From positions 1-64,000 of the forward strand of contig JANQNU010000021.1 of NCBI GenBank assembly GCA_028279405.1: a stretch of DNA of 64,000 bases, read 5' to 3'. The notes under the pieces are model-generated. The model was not told where the DNA came from. It did no database searches and saw only the letters and a list, made by a program, of their open reading frames with translations. The stretch is from Phycisphaerae bacterium (GTDB lineage: Bacteria > Planctomycetota > Phycisphaerae > UBA1845 > Fen-1342). The translations under genes were made by a program, and so were the position numbers. Below, in pieces: positions 8,613 to 17,656 of the stretch. How positions within the stretch are numbered: the first letter of the stretch is position 1; every line of letters starts with the position of its first letter.

Positions 8613-10087
8613 GTCGTAACGGCCTCGCTGGGTTGCTGGTCGTGCCTCATTTGTTGATCGACATATACGGTCTTGCCCAAACGGGTCAACGGGATTTCCG
8701 CGACGGACTCGATCGTGATCTGCATGCGCCCGTCGAATTTGCGGTCCAGGTTGCGCAAAATCCGCGCCTGGTCCGCGTCGCTGAAATCTGCGTCGGGCAC
8801 GATCTTCAGCGTGCAACGCCCGGCCTGTTCCTGACGGAACTGGAATTGACGCACGTTGTCGAATGTATCGTCATGCATGTTCAGCGCCACCCACGAGACG
8901 GCCGTACCTCCGGCAATGTACAGCACCTCTTGCGTCCGGTGGCCCTGCACGTCACGAATCAGCATGCAGGCGCGCCCGCAGGACTGGCAGTGGTCGCCGA
9001 CGTACTCGGCCCAATCGCCGGTACGGTAGCGGATGAACGGCATGACGTTGCTGATGAATCCGGTTCCGACGATCTCGCCGCGCTGTCCTGGTGTGGTGAC
9101 CGGCGCCCCTGCCTCATCCACCAGCTCGGCGTACCCGTAGGTCGGCCAGACATGGTAGTCGCGCGTACCCGCGCATTCGGAGGCCAGCACGAGCTTCTCG
9201 GAGTGCCCGTACCAGGTGTAGTAACGGGCGCTGAAGGCCTGCTCGATCCGCTCGCGCTGCCCGGGATAGGTACTCTCCGAACCTGCGAGGACTGCGCGAA
9301 CGTTCGTCAGTCGCGGATGCCCGCCACGTTCGATGAATCGCGCCAGCTGGAACGCGGACGAGGGATAGACCAGCAAAAAGCAGGGACCGAGGCCCGCCAC
9401 ATGCCGCAAATAGCCGGTCATCTCCGCGTCGGACATGTGAAAGTTGCTGTAGGCGTGACGGCGCAGGATGGGATCGTAGCTGTGGCGCATCCCCGATCCG
9501 CGCGGCTGCACGACGCCTCCGCGAAACACGGCGACCGGAGCTCGTAGCGAGTAGCCCACCTCGGCCCAGCCGGCGACCAGGTGCGCGTATTCGACACCGG
9601 ACCGATCCGCTTGAATATAGAATCGCAATGGCTCGCCGCTGCTACCGCCAGTCGATACGAGATCGACATCGCGCCCTTCCGGGTCACGGACGCACATCTC
9701 GCGCAAATGTGCCCGCAGCGCCTGCTTGTCAATCAGCGGTAGTTGCCGAAGGTCCGTCGGCGCCTGGAGCGCATCCGGCCGAAACCCGCAGGCGTCGAAC
9801 ACTCGCCGATAGTACGGCGCGTGTGCATACGCAGACTCACAGACCCGTCGCAACTGCGCCAACTGATGCGCCCGTACCGCGTCCGCCGACCACCCGCAGG
9901 ATTGCTCGATCAGCGCCTGCGTGCGCGCGAAGGTCCTGCCGAGCAACCATGTCGGTGGGACACAGCGCAAGACGGCACCCAGCGTGCCTTTCACCGGCGC
10001 CGGCAAGGCCTCCCACAGGTTCTTGCGCGAGAATGCTCGTTTCACGCCCACAACGCTCCATACGGGGCCACCGCGCGTCGTACACAC
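8609..10087 (-). CDS. Phenylacetate-CoA-ligase-like (CapK/PaaK) adenylate-forming protein
   Basis: About 490 residues. It has the ANL-superfamily ATP loop STGGSSGEP, then YGHSEKL in the middle and YRTGDW toward the C-terminus, the usual adenylation motifs. CapK-type members are common in capsule loci, where they probably activate an acid for attachment to a sugar, but the acyl substrate is not known. A CxxC pair (CQSCGRAC) near the C-terminal third may bind metal. The start is uncertain: the GTG at 10087 lies 3 bases after the upstream stop, but the GTGs at 10051 and 10045 follow a GGAG and begin closer to the fold (VGVKRAFSRKN). Confidence 0.82.
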   Translation of the reverse strand: MCTTRGGPVWSVVGVKRAFSRKNLWEALPAPVKGTLGAVLRCVPPTWLLGRTFARTQALIEQSCGWSADAVRAHQLAQLRRVCESAYAHAPYYRRVFDACGFRPDALQAPTDLRQLPLIDKQALRAHLREMCVRDPEGRDVDLVSTGGSSGEPLRFYIQADRSGVEYAHLVAGWAEVGYSLRAPVAVFRGGVVQPRGSGMRHSYDPILRRHAYSNFHMSDAEMTGYLRHVAGLGPCFLLVYPSSAFQLARFIERGGHPRLTNVRAVLAGSESTYPGQRERIEQAFSARYYTWYGHSEKLVLASECAGTRDYHVWPTYGYAELVDEAGAPVTTPGQRGEIVGTGFISNVMPFIRYRTGDWAEYVGDHCQSCGRACMLIRDVQGHRTQEVLYIAGGTAVSWVALNMHDDTFDNVRQFQFRQEQAGRCTLKIVPDADFSDADQARILRNLDRKFDGRMQITIESVAEIPLTRLGKTVYVDQQMRHDQQPSEAVTT

Positions 10088-10090
10088 CCG

Positions 10091-11443
10091 TTAATCATTA
10101 TCGGCCCTCGTGCGCTGGCCGAGCAAGGAGTCCCACTGCGCTGCGACCGCTGACCGACTGCAGAGCCGAACGGCTCGATCGCGTGCCGCATGCTGTGCCT
10201 GTTCCCAGCCATCGCCGTCACCGAGGGCGTCGGCGATCGTCTTCGCGGCAGAATCCGGATCGGTCGGATCGATCCACCAGCCGGTCTCGCGGTCGACGAG
10301 CATCGTCCCCAGGTCACCGACTGGCGGTACAAAGGCCGGCAGCCCACATGCCATCGCTTCGATCAGGGCAATCGAGAGTCCCTCGTTCTCGGACGTGAGT
10401 ATGAACGCCCGACTGGCACGCAGCAGATCCGCCACATCCTGGCGCTTGCCGAGAAACGCAACGTGCGCTTCCAAACCAAGCGCCGCCGACTGCTCTCGAA
10501 GCTCCGCTGCGCACGGCCCGTCGCCGACGAACGCCAACCGCAACGAGGGAACACGCCTGACCAGCAGCGCGGCGATCTCAAGCAATCGGGTGTAACGCTT
10601 CACCGGGACGAGCCGACCGACGGTAATCAGGTCCCACGTCTTCTCTTCGGCCGGCGCGAACTGCTCGACATCGATGCTGCCCGGCAGGATTACCGCACTT
10701 GCGGCGAGGCCGCGTTCCTGGAGAAACCGTTTCGCCGCGGGGCCCCGAACGATTACGTCGTCGAACCGCCGAACCGCATGAAACATTAGGCGCTCGAGCC
10801 ATGCCGCGCGCGTCCCGAGTTTTCGCAGCAGGACGTTTTCGCTGCCGAAACCACCGCCGTCAACCTGCACGGGGCCGCCGGTCATCTGGTAAATCGATCG
10901 GCGACCGAGCATGGCTGCTGCCGCCACACAGAGCAACCCGTTGGGCATGATGTGATAGCCCATCAGGATGCCACATCGCTCGCGCTGCGCGACGCGGAAG
11001 ACCCACAGCGCCCGAGCGGCGGCGCGACCGACCACCCGTGATAGCCAGCGCGGCGGGCAGGCATACACAACCTTGGGGGATTCGAACAGGGGCTGATCGC
11101 TGACCACCACGATCCGTTCGAGGGCCGTGCTCAAACTCAACGGCGTAATGTGCGATCGAAACCACCCCTCGTTGTAGAACGATCCGGCCAACAACATAGA
11201 CCGCGGATCGCCGGTCCCGGCCGCGCCACGACCCGTCAGCCGACGCACGCATCGCCAGAATCCCAGCCAGACCGCCAACAGGAAGAGCAGCCCGCCAACC
11301 ACCGTCTTGGCGAACGCGCGCGTAACCGGACCGGGCACGCGCTCCAACGCAGTGGGACCGGGTGCCGGTGCCGCGGTCGACACGATCGAGGCTGGCTCCT
11401 GCAAAACCGAACTGCTCATGCCAAAGGGCTCTTCAACCGACAT
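10091..11443 (-). CDS. Glycosyltransferase, GT4 family, with N-terminal membrane anchor
   Basis: 450 residues from the ATG at 11443, overlapping the upstream wecG-like gene by 11 bases; an ATG at 11419 is an alternative. A hydrophobic segment (VVGGLLFLLAVWLGFWRC) near residue 50 may anchor the protein. The donor domain shows GRLVPVKRY and ENEGLSIALIEAMACGLP, the E-x7-E motif of GT4 enzymes. It should add one residue of the EPS repeat unit. A longer frame extends upstream inside the neighbouring gene, but its codons do not give a plausible leader. Confidence 0.88.
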   Translation of the reverse strand: MSVEEPFGMSSSVLQEPASIVSTAAPAPGPTALERVPGPVTRAFAKTVVGGLLFLLAVWLGFWRCVRRLTGRGAAGTGDPRSMLLAGSFYNEGWFRSHITPLSLSTALERIVVVSDQPLFESPKVVYACPPRWLSRVVGRAAARALWVFRVAQRERCGILMGYHIMPNGLLCVAAAAMLGRRSIYQMTGGPVQVDGGGFGSENVLLRKLGTRAAWLERLMFHAVRRFDDVIVRGPAAKRFLQERGLAASAVILPGSIDVEQFAPAEEKTWDLITVGRLVPVKRYTRLLEIAALLVRRVPSLRLAFVGDGPCAAELREQSAALGLEAHVAFLGKRQDVADLLRASRAFILTSENEGLSIALIEAMACGLPAFVPPVGDLGTMLVDRETGWWIDPTDPDSAAKTIADALGDGDGWEQAQHAARDRAVRLCSRSAVAAQWDSLLGQRTRADND

Positions 11444-12227
11444 GCCGCGCCGAGGCAGTCTTGTCGACCGCCGACCGCGGAAGGAACCGCGCCCGCAGAC
11501 ACATTCCAATGAAGACCGTGTTGGTAACCAGGTACCGCTTTCCCAGACGTAGCGGCTCCTGCAGCGCGCGATAAAGCCACTCCAGACCCAGCTTCTGCCA
11601 AAGACGCGGCGCCCGGCGCACCTTCCCCGCGAGTACATCGAACGAACCGCCGACGCCGTGACAGACCGACACCTGTAGCACGGACGACCAGCGCGCCAGG
11701 AACTTCTCCTTCTTCGGTGACGTCATCGCCACGAACAACAGGTCCGCCCGCGCATCGCCGATGGCCCGCGCGACCGCCTCCTCGCCCGCCTCGTCAAAGT
11801 ACCCGTGATGGCTGCCGGCGATCACCGCACCGGGGTACAACGCCTGCAGTCGCCGGACAGACTCGTCCAGTACCTCCTGGGTCGCGCCCAGGCAGAAGAC
11901 GCGGAACCCCTGCTCGTCCGCGCGGCGCATCAGCGCGTGCATCAGATCGATGCCCGCGACCCGTTCGGGCAACGGACGTCCCAGCCAGCGCGACGCCCAC
12001 ACGACGGACATGCCGTCGGCGTAAATGACGTCTGCGGACATTACGGAATCGTGCAGCGCCGGATTTTTGCGCATGTTGACGAGCTTGGCTGCGTTGACGA
12101 CGCCGATCAGTTGCGGCTTGCGCTCCCGGATCGCCTCTTCGGCCAGCGCAACCGCCTGCGTCATGGTTGCGGCAGCGATCGGTACGCCGAAGAGTTCGCG
12201 GGTCTCAATCGCCGCCGTGCCGCTCAT
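11433..12227 (-). CDS. WecG/TagA/CpsF family glycosyltransferase (GT26)
   Basis: 264 residues from the ATG at 12227, chosen because it overlaps the upstream stop as ATGA and gives the usual family length; frames starting at 12314 or 12254 would overlap the neighbour by up to 91 bases. Visible family blocks are VVNAAKLVNM, ADVIYADGMSVVWA, ERVAGIDL and the HHGYF segment. Members transfer a sugar (often N-acetylmannosamine or its uronic acid) to a polyprenyl-linked acceptor at the second step. The usual GxPxQE block reads MTSPKKEKF here, a visible departure whose effect is unknown. Confidence 0.87.
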   Translation of the reverse strand: MSGTAAIETRELFGVPIAAATMTQAVALAEEAIRERKPQLIGVVNAAKLVNMRKNPALHDSVMSADVIYADGMSVVWASRWLGRPLPERVAGIDLMHALMRRADEQGFRVFCLGATQEVLDESVRRLQALYPGAVIAGSHHGYFDEAGEEAVARAIGDARADLLFVAMTSPKKEKFLARWSSVLQVSVCHGVGGSFDVLAGKVRRAPRLWQKLGLEWLYRALQEPLRLGKRYLVTNTVFIGMCLRARFLPRSAVDKTASARHVG

Positions 12228-13402
12228 GTCCGATTGCGAACCGCTTGACGCCATCGCTCCATCCGTGCTGTCGAAAAGGCGTAGAGAATCCAACCGAGAT
12301 GGTACGGCCGACATTCGTAGTCGATCGCTTTGGGCGGAAAGATCGTATTGGTCAACGGCACGCGCAGCCGCGCATGCAAGCGGCTCGCCACTGCCTGAAG
12401 CTTGCGGGTCAGCTTCCGCGGCTCACGCCGACAGACCTTCCGCCAAATCAGGTCAGCCTCGGTGTCGACGAGCGTCGCACCATTGAGTTCAGGCGATCGT
12501 GCTAGCCAATCGAGCCCGCGCGTCAGCGGCTCCGTGTAGTCGCCGCCGCCGGCCTCGTGCACGTCGAGCAGCGCCATCGGCGCCATCGAATCCTGATGAA
12601 CGGAATAGACCGGATAGCCTTCCAGCACGCGTCCGGTACGCGCGTCGTAGTGCCACCACCACTGGCCCGCCGACCCCATCGCATCACAAATGGCCCGCGC
12701 CCCGCGGTCCGCTGCCGCCAACGCGTCGGCGTGCCCCGTCGCGACCGAGAAGTACGAAAGGGCCTGAATCGGATAGACCTGGTCCGCGAAGCAGCCGACA
12801 TGGCCGCGCGCCCCACGTCGATCCACCGTGTGCGGGAAGATTCCGTGATCCGCTGCTAGCGCGAGGAGTTGCGCCGCCGACGAGTCGCGCAAGCCGAACA
12901 GTCGTTCGTCCGTACTGAGCGAAAGAGCAGATACGCACCACGCGAGCTCGACGACGTAATGGGCTGGATTCAACGGCTCCAACAGCGCGAGCTTGTCGGC
13001 AGCCGCCCGACGATCAGGGTGGTCGATCAGGTTGGCAACCCACAGGGTCAGTGCCACATCGCCGAGGTTCGTAACCGTTCCGACATCACTCAGCAAACCC
13101 GCGCAAACGTCATGCACGGTCGCGCCCTGCAGGGTTTCCTGGACGACCTTCGGATCCTCGCCGATCAACCCGAGCAGCGTGATGGCGGTGTACCGCCGCG
13201 AGTTGCCTTCCGGCGCGATCCGGCCGTCCTTTTTCCGCAGGCACCATATGAACCGCCGTTCGTCCGGCAGGTACATGCGGACCAGCGCTCGCAAAGCGAT
13301 CGCGCGCAACTGCTCGACATACGCCAACGTGTCGGCGGACAAGCCGTTCGAAGCAGGTGCCGCCCCGGATGCCGCTTGAGCCGATACGGCTGCGGTACTC
13401 AT
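12224..13402 (-). CDS. Unknown protein of the EPS operon, likely alpha/alpha-toroid
   Basis: 392 residues, not recognised. There is no signal peptide or clear membrane helix, so it is probably cytoplasmic. It is rich in regularly spaced amphipathic helices and aromatic/histidine residues (QWWWHYDARTG, YPVYSVHQDSMAPMAL, YHLGWILYAFS), resembling the alpha/alpha toroids of glycoside-acting epimerases, lyases and terpenoid cyclases. That fold guess is from pattern only. It lies between the initiating transferase and the WecG-like gene and shares 4-base overlaps with both, so its role is in EPS building or modification. No catalytic residues can be assigned. Confidence 0.75.
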   Translation of the reverse strand: MSTAAVSAQAASGAAPASNGLSADTLAYVEQLRAIALRALVRMYLPDERRFIWCLRKKDGRIAPEGNSRRYTAITLLGLIGEDPKVVQETLQGATVHDVCAGLLSDVGTVTNLGDVALTLWVANLIDHPDRRAAADKLALLEPLNPAHYVVELAWCVSALSLSTDERLFGLRDSSAAQLLALAADHGIFPHTVDRRGARGHVGCFADQVYPIQALSYFSVATGHADALAAADRGARAICDAMGSAGQWWWHYDARTGRVLEGYPVYSVHQDSMAPMALLDVHEAGGGDYTEPLTRGLDWLARSPELNGATLVDTEADLIWRKVCRREPRKLTRKLQAVASRLHARLRVPLTNTIFPPKAIDYECRPYHLGWILYAFSTARMERWRQAVRNRT

Positions 13403-15183
13403 GACGGCAACGCCTCCGTCTTGGAATCCATGATCGGAAGGGTAGCGACCGCGTCCGGCGTGGTGGCCGCAGGCCCGCCGCTGCTACCCGCTTCACGGCG
13501 CCGCGGCGCGACGATCCAGTCGAGGGGCACACTGAAGCGCCCGCCCAAGGTCAGCACGGTAGCCAGCAGGATCTTCAGGTCGAGCCAGAAAGACAGATGC
13601 CGAACGTACATCGTGTCATAGTAAATCCACTGGTGAAAGTCGCCACTCTCCCGATCGTGCCGACAGATCTGCCAGAGCCCGGAGATCCCCGGCCGCACCG
13701 AAAGTCTCGCCAGTCGCCAGGGAACACAAATCTGATTCTCGCGAAACGGCGACGGACGCGGTCCGATCAGACTCATCTGCCCACGCAGCACGTTAAAGAG
13801 CTGCGGCAACTCGTCGAGATTCGATGCCCGCAGGAAGCGCCCGACCAGCGTCACTCGTGGATCGTGTTTGAGCTTGAACTGCGGTCCGTCCACCTCGTTC
13901 TGCTGACGCGCCAGCGCCCGTTCCAGCGCCTGCGCATCCGCGATCATCGTCCGGAATTTCAAACACTTGAAGAGCTTGCCCTGCAGGCCCTCGCGATCGT
14001 GCCCGAAGAAGATCGGTCCACGGGACGTCAGCTTCACCGCCAACGCCGTCGCCAACATGATCGGCGACAGCAGCAGCAGCCCGACAGCTGCCACCACCGC
14101 TTCGACAACCGCCTTGCCCCGCATGTACCGTTTGCGTCGCGGGTCGAGCCGCGACTCGTTCACCGGCAGCGCCGACCGCACCGGCACGAAATCGTGATCC
14201 TCGGCGAGCAAGCGCCCCTGCACTGCTGAAACCAGCACCCGCCGATTCGCCACCGTATCGGCTGCTACCAGGGCCCGCTGCGCGATCCACGACTTCGCCA
14301 AAGTGGCCCGTGGGCCGACACAGGCGCCTGCCCCCACGACCGACGGGCCGATCAACACGACCTGCTCCTCGATCCGGGCCCCGGGTTGCACGATCAGCGG
14401 ACCGTAGAGCCGCGTATTCTCCGCGACCTGTGCGTCCTGAGCGACCCACACCTGGGGCGCCACTTCACGGTAGCTCTGCGGCAACGCCGGCCCCAACTCG
14501 GGCATCAGCCGATGCTCCAGCAGATGCACCATGCCCGCTTCGGTACGCAGGTCGACCGAGGCGGATTCGAGCGGAAAATCGCGACTGAACGCGCCGGTCG
14601 CGGACAATGTCCGCCGCAGACGCGGCAGATCGGTCAACGGAGGTGCCTCGATGTCCCACAGCGAACTCACGGGAATCAATGACGCGGCCACGGACTGTGT
14701 CTGCAGCCAGGTGTGACCCTCATAGTAGCGCTGGATGCGCCGTACGCGACCCTCGGCGTCGAACTGCAGGAACTCTCGCGTCCCGCCGTGAGATCGATCG
14801 AGCGCGACCTTGTGCCGCGCCCCGCGCATGTTCTCGATGTCGTGCAGGAACGAACTGTAGCGGATGCCGTCGATCGGAAAACAACGCGGGTCGATGACCA
14901 GCAGCACATCCGACGGCTCGAGCTCATACGCCAGTTGAGCCGCATTGTCTTCCACGATCCGCGCAATCCGGTCACCATGCTCCGCGAAACGCGCCCGATA
15001 CCGATCGTCGACCATGAATGCCGGTGCAATGATCGGCTTCTCGCGCGCGGCCCCTACCAGTGAATCCATCACGAGATCGAGTAGGATGCCCCCGCCGATG
15101 GGCAACGTCAGCAACGAGAGGCTCTCCTCCGGCTGACCGAGCGGTCGCGGCCGCGAGTCGATAATCACCGGGAAGATCGTCAC
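13399..15183 (-). CDS. Initiating sugar-1-phosphate transferase with N-terminal nucleotidyltransferase-like and hexapeptide domains
   Basis: 594 residues. The C-terminal part (from about 350) is a bacterial sugar transferase (WcaJ/RfbP type): a membrane helix after [15 protein letters not shown], then [30 protein letters not shown] and [10 protein letters not shown]. These enzymes load the first sugar phosphate on undecaprenyl phosphate. Instead of the common CoA-binding N-terminal half, residues 1-220 look like a reduced nucleotidyltransferase ([15 protein letters not shown]) and about 230-310 form hexapeptide repeats ([20 protein letters not shown]). The fusion is unusual. Start ATG overlaps the wzc-like stop by 4 bases. 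Confidence 0.88.
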   Translation of the reverse strand: MTIFPVIIDSRPRPLGQPEESLSLLTLPIGGGILLDLVMDSLVGAAREKPIIAPAFMVDDRYRARFAEHGDRIARIVEDNAAQLAYELEPSDVLLVIDPRCFPIDGIRYSSFLHDIENMRGARHKVALDRSHGGTREFLQFDAEGRVRRIQRYYEGHTWLQTQSVAASLIPVSSLWDIEAPPLTDLPRLRRTLSATGAFSRDFPLESASVDLRTEAGMVHLLEHRLMPELGPALPQSYREVAPQVWVAQDAQVAENTRLYGPLIVQPGARIEEQVVLIGPSVVGAGACVGPRATLAKSWIAQRALVAADTVANRRVLVSAVQGRLLAEDHDFVPVRSALPVNESRLDPRRKRYMRGKAVVEAVVAAVGLLLLSPIMLATALAVKLTSRGPIFFGHDREGLQGKLFKCLKFRTMIADAQALERALARQQNEVDGPQFKLKHDPRVTLVGRFLRASNLDELPQLFNVLRGQMSLIGPRPSPFRENQICVPWRLARLSVRPGISGLWQICRHDRESGDFHQWIYYDTMYVRHLSFWLDLKILLATVLTLGGRFSVPLDWIVAPRRREAGSSGGPAATTPDAVATLPIMDSKTEALPS

Positions 15184-17642
15184 GTCGAACCTCCAGCACG
15201 GATGTCGACCGCATCACTGGTGGCGTACTGCGGTCCCGCGTAGACGTAGTCCGCGTAGCTCGACGGATAGTAATACCGCTGCGAACGGCGCGAACCCAGG
15301 AAGACCGAGCCGAAGAAACGCCAGCTCGCCGCACTGAGCGTGTCCACCGCCTCGGTCACCTCGCGCCGGCGACAATGCGACTCGCGAACCACCAGCAACG
15401 TGCCATCCACGTGGCTTGCGAGAATCCGCGCGTCCGCGATCGGCAGCAAAGGCGGGCCGTCGAGAACCACGATGTCGTAGCCTTCGCGCCAACGCGCCAG
15501 CAAGCTCACGAACTGCTTGCCGGCCAACAGCTCGTATTGAAATGCCTCGGACACATGTCCCGCCGTCAACAGGTCAGGGCTACGGTCATCACCGGCGATC
15601 AACGCCGCGTCGCAATCCGCCTCCCCACACAGCACTTCGACCAACCCCGGCGACGTGCGCACGTTCAACCGCTTCGCGAGCGTGCCCTTGCGCAAGTCCG
15701 TATCGACCAGCAGCACCTTGCGCCCCGCATGAGCGAAGCTGCGCGCCAGCAACGCCGCGACGGTACTCTTGCCGGCACCAGGTCCGGCGCTCGTAATCAG
15801 GAGCGTATTGCCCGAGATCGATGAGAGCCGCTCGAACAACGCCGTTCGCAACATTCGACAGTATTCCGCCTGCAAACTCGGCGTGAGCGGATCGTTGGTC
15901 CCGTTCTCCGGAACCAGCGGCAGGAATCCGAGGATCGGACTCTGGGTCGAGTCGATCACGTCCTCCGTCTGACGTAGCTGCGAGCTGGCCAGCACGCGAA
16001 CGAACGCCAGACCGAACGAGATGCCAGCAGCCAGAAAGACGGCCATCGCCGTGAAGAGCACCCGCTTCTTCTCGTTGTTCGGAACCGAAGACGGAATCGC
16101 CTGGGACACGATCCGAATCGGCTGCGGAGCGTCCTTCTCGAACGTCTTCTGGGCCTCCGCCAGCTTCGCGATCTTGGCCACCTCCCGCTCCGTATTGAGC
16201 TCGTTCGTCTGGTTCTCGTAGTTGTTCGTCGCCTCGAGCGTGTTCCGAATGTCCCGCTCCTGCTCATCGATCAGCGACTGCAGCAACTCGTCACGCTTGG
16301 CCAACAGTACCTTCTGCTCCGTCAACGCCGCCAGTCGCGAAGCCGGCGTGTTGTCGAACCCGACGGTATGGTCGCCACGGGCCAGCGCGTCGTCGAGCTG
16401 GTTCTGGCGAATCGTCAGCAGCCGTAACGCATGGGCGGCGTTGTCGCGCAACTCAATCAGCCGCGGATTCCTCTCACCCAGATGCTGGGCGGCCAGCTTG
16501 ACTTCATGCCGCGCGTTCTGCCATTGGAACCACCGCAGCCGGAACTGATCGTCGTCCTGATACTCGCGCGGAATCTCACCTTCCGAGAGCGAATCGAGCG
16601 ATACCACCGGCTGCGTCGTCGGCTCCGACTCATCCGAACCCTCGGCGTCCGCAATCGCGTTGTTCTCCGCGTCCTCCGGACGCCCGTCGCCCGTCGCACT
16701 GGACGCGTCTTCGGCGTCCTCGCCAGCTTCGGCCTCCGCGGCCTCCAACTGGTCCAGCTGATAAGCGACCAGTTGCGCGTCGCGCCGCAGTTTGCTCTGC
16801 TCCTGTCGCAAGGTCTCCAGGTAGTTCCCCTGCTGCGTCACCAGCTCTTTCGGATCGCTGGTCTTGAACTGATATCGAATGCGCTCGATATCCGATTGCA
16901 ACTCGCTGATGCGGGCTTCAAAAGCACTCCGCTTCTCGCGCAGCTTGTCGAGAATGATGTCCTCGTCGGAGTCCGACTCCGTCGCGACTACCGATATGTA
17001 CGCGTTCGCCACGGAATTGACGATCACCGCCGCATCGCGCGGATTGCTCGTCTCGATCGAAATCCGCAACAGCTGCGTCCCGCTCAACGGACGAACCGAG
17101 ATCTCCTCCCGGAGCCGATCCACCGGCTCGATCGGCGTACCGAAAAGCGTCTTGGCACCCTTGCGAAACCACTCGGTCCGCATCACCGGCGACAACTCCG
17201 AAGATTCGGCGCTCCCCACCCGCACCGCAACCGGGTCGAAGACGCGCGCCAGAACCTTCGGATTGCGAATCTTCGCGACCTGCGTCCGCAGGTGCTGGTT
17301 GTAGAACGGCATGACGCCGTTGCTCTCGTTCTTGAACGCCAGCCGCGGCACGACCGGAGGGACCTCGATATCCGTGTACGACTGGTACACGGGCTGCTGC
17401 ATCATCCACGCCAGCGTCGCGCCCGGAACCGCCAACACCACGAACACGATCGCCATCGACCACTTGTAGCGCAGGAAGCTCTGAAGCGAAAGCCGACCGG
17501 CAAACGGCGCACTCGGTCGCGCCGGTCGCGACGCAGCCGGCGGTTGAGCCGGCCCGGCTTCGAACAGTTCGTAGTCGGTCGCCGAAACGGGCTGCCCGGC
17601 CCCGCGCCGATCCGGATGTTGTCGTTCAAGATTATTCGCCAT
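15180..17642 (-). CDS. Wzc-type polysaccharide co-polymerase with tyrosine kinase domain
   Basis: 820 residues. It starts with a Pro/Ala-rich cytoplasmic tail, a first membrane helix near residue 65, a long periplasmic coiled-coil region (about 200-500) and a second helix near 535. The cytoplasmic kinase has Walker A SAGPGAGKST (about 617), Walker A-prime LLVDTDLRKG and Walker B VVLDGPP. The C-terminus is tyrosine-rich (RYYYPSSYADYVYAGPQY), the expected autophosphorylation cluster. It controls chain length and export of Wzy-made polymers. Oddly, an acidic Ala/Glu/Asp-rich stretch of about 45 residues interrupts the coiled coil near 300-345. No outer-membrane Wza partner is in the window. Confidence 0.93.
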   Translation of the reverse strand: MANNLERQHPDRRGAGQPVSATDYELFEAGPAQPPAASRPARPSAPFAGRLSLQSFLRYKWSMAIVFVVLAVPGATLAWMMQQPVYQSYTDIEVPPVVPRLAFKNESNGVMPFYNQHLRTQVAKIRNPKVLARVFDPVAVRVGSAESSELSPVMRTEWFRKGAKTLFGTPIEPVDRLREEISVRPLSGTQLLRISIETSNPRDAAVIVNSVANAYISVVATESDSDEDIILDKLREKRSAFEARISELQSDIERIRYQFKTSDPKELVTQQGNYLETLRQEQSKLRRDAQLVAYQLDQLEAAEAEAGEDAEDASSATGDGRPEDAENNAIADAEGSDESEPTTQPVVSLDSLSEGEIPREYQDDDQFRLRWFQWQNARHEVKLAAQHLGERNPRLIELRDNAAHALRLLTIRQNQLDDALARGDHTVGFDNTPASRLAALTEQKVLLAKRDELLQSLIDEQERDIRNTLEATNNYENQTNELNTEREVAKIAKLAEAQKTFEKDAPQPIRIVSQAIPSSVPNNEKKRVLFTAMAVFLAAGISFGLAFVRVLASSQLRQTEDVIDSTQSPILGFLPLVPENGTNDPLTPSLQAEYCRMLRTALFERLSSISGNTLLITSAGPGAGKSTVAALLARSFAHAGRKVLLVDTDLRKGTLAKRLNVRTSPGLVEVLCGEADCDAALIAGDDRSPDLLTAGHVSEAFQYELLAGKQFVSLLARWREGYDIVVLDGPPLLPIADARILASHVDGTLLVVRESHCRRREVTEAVDTLSAASWRFFGSVFLGSRRSQRYYYPSSYADYVYAGPQYATSDAVDIRAGGST

Positions 17643-17656
17643 TACACACCTGCTGA

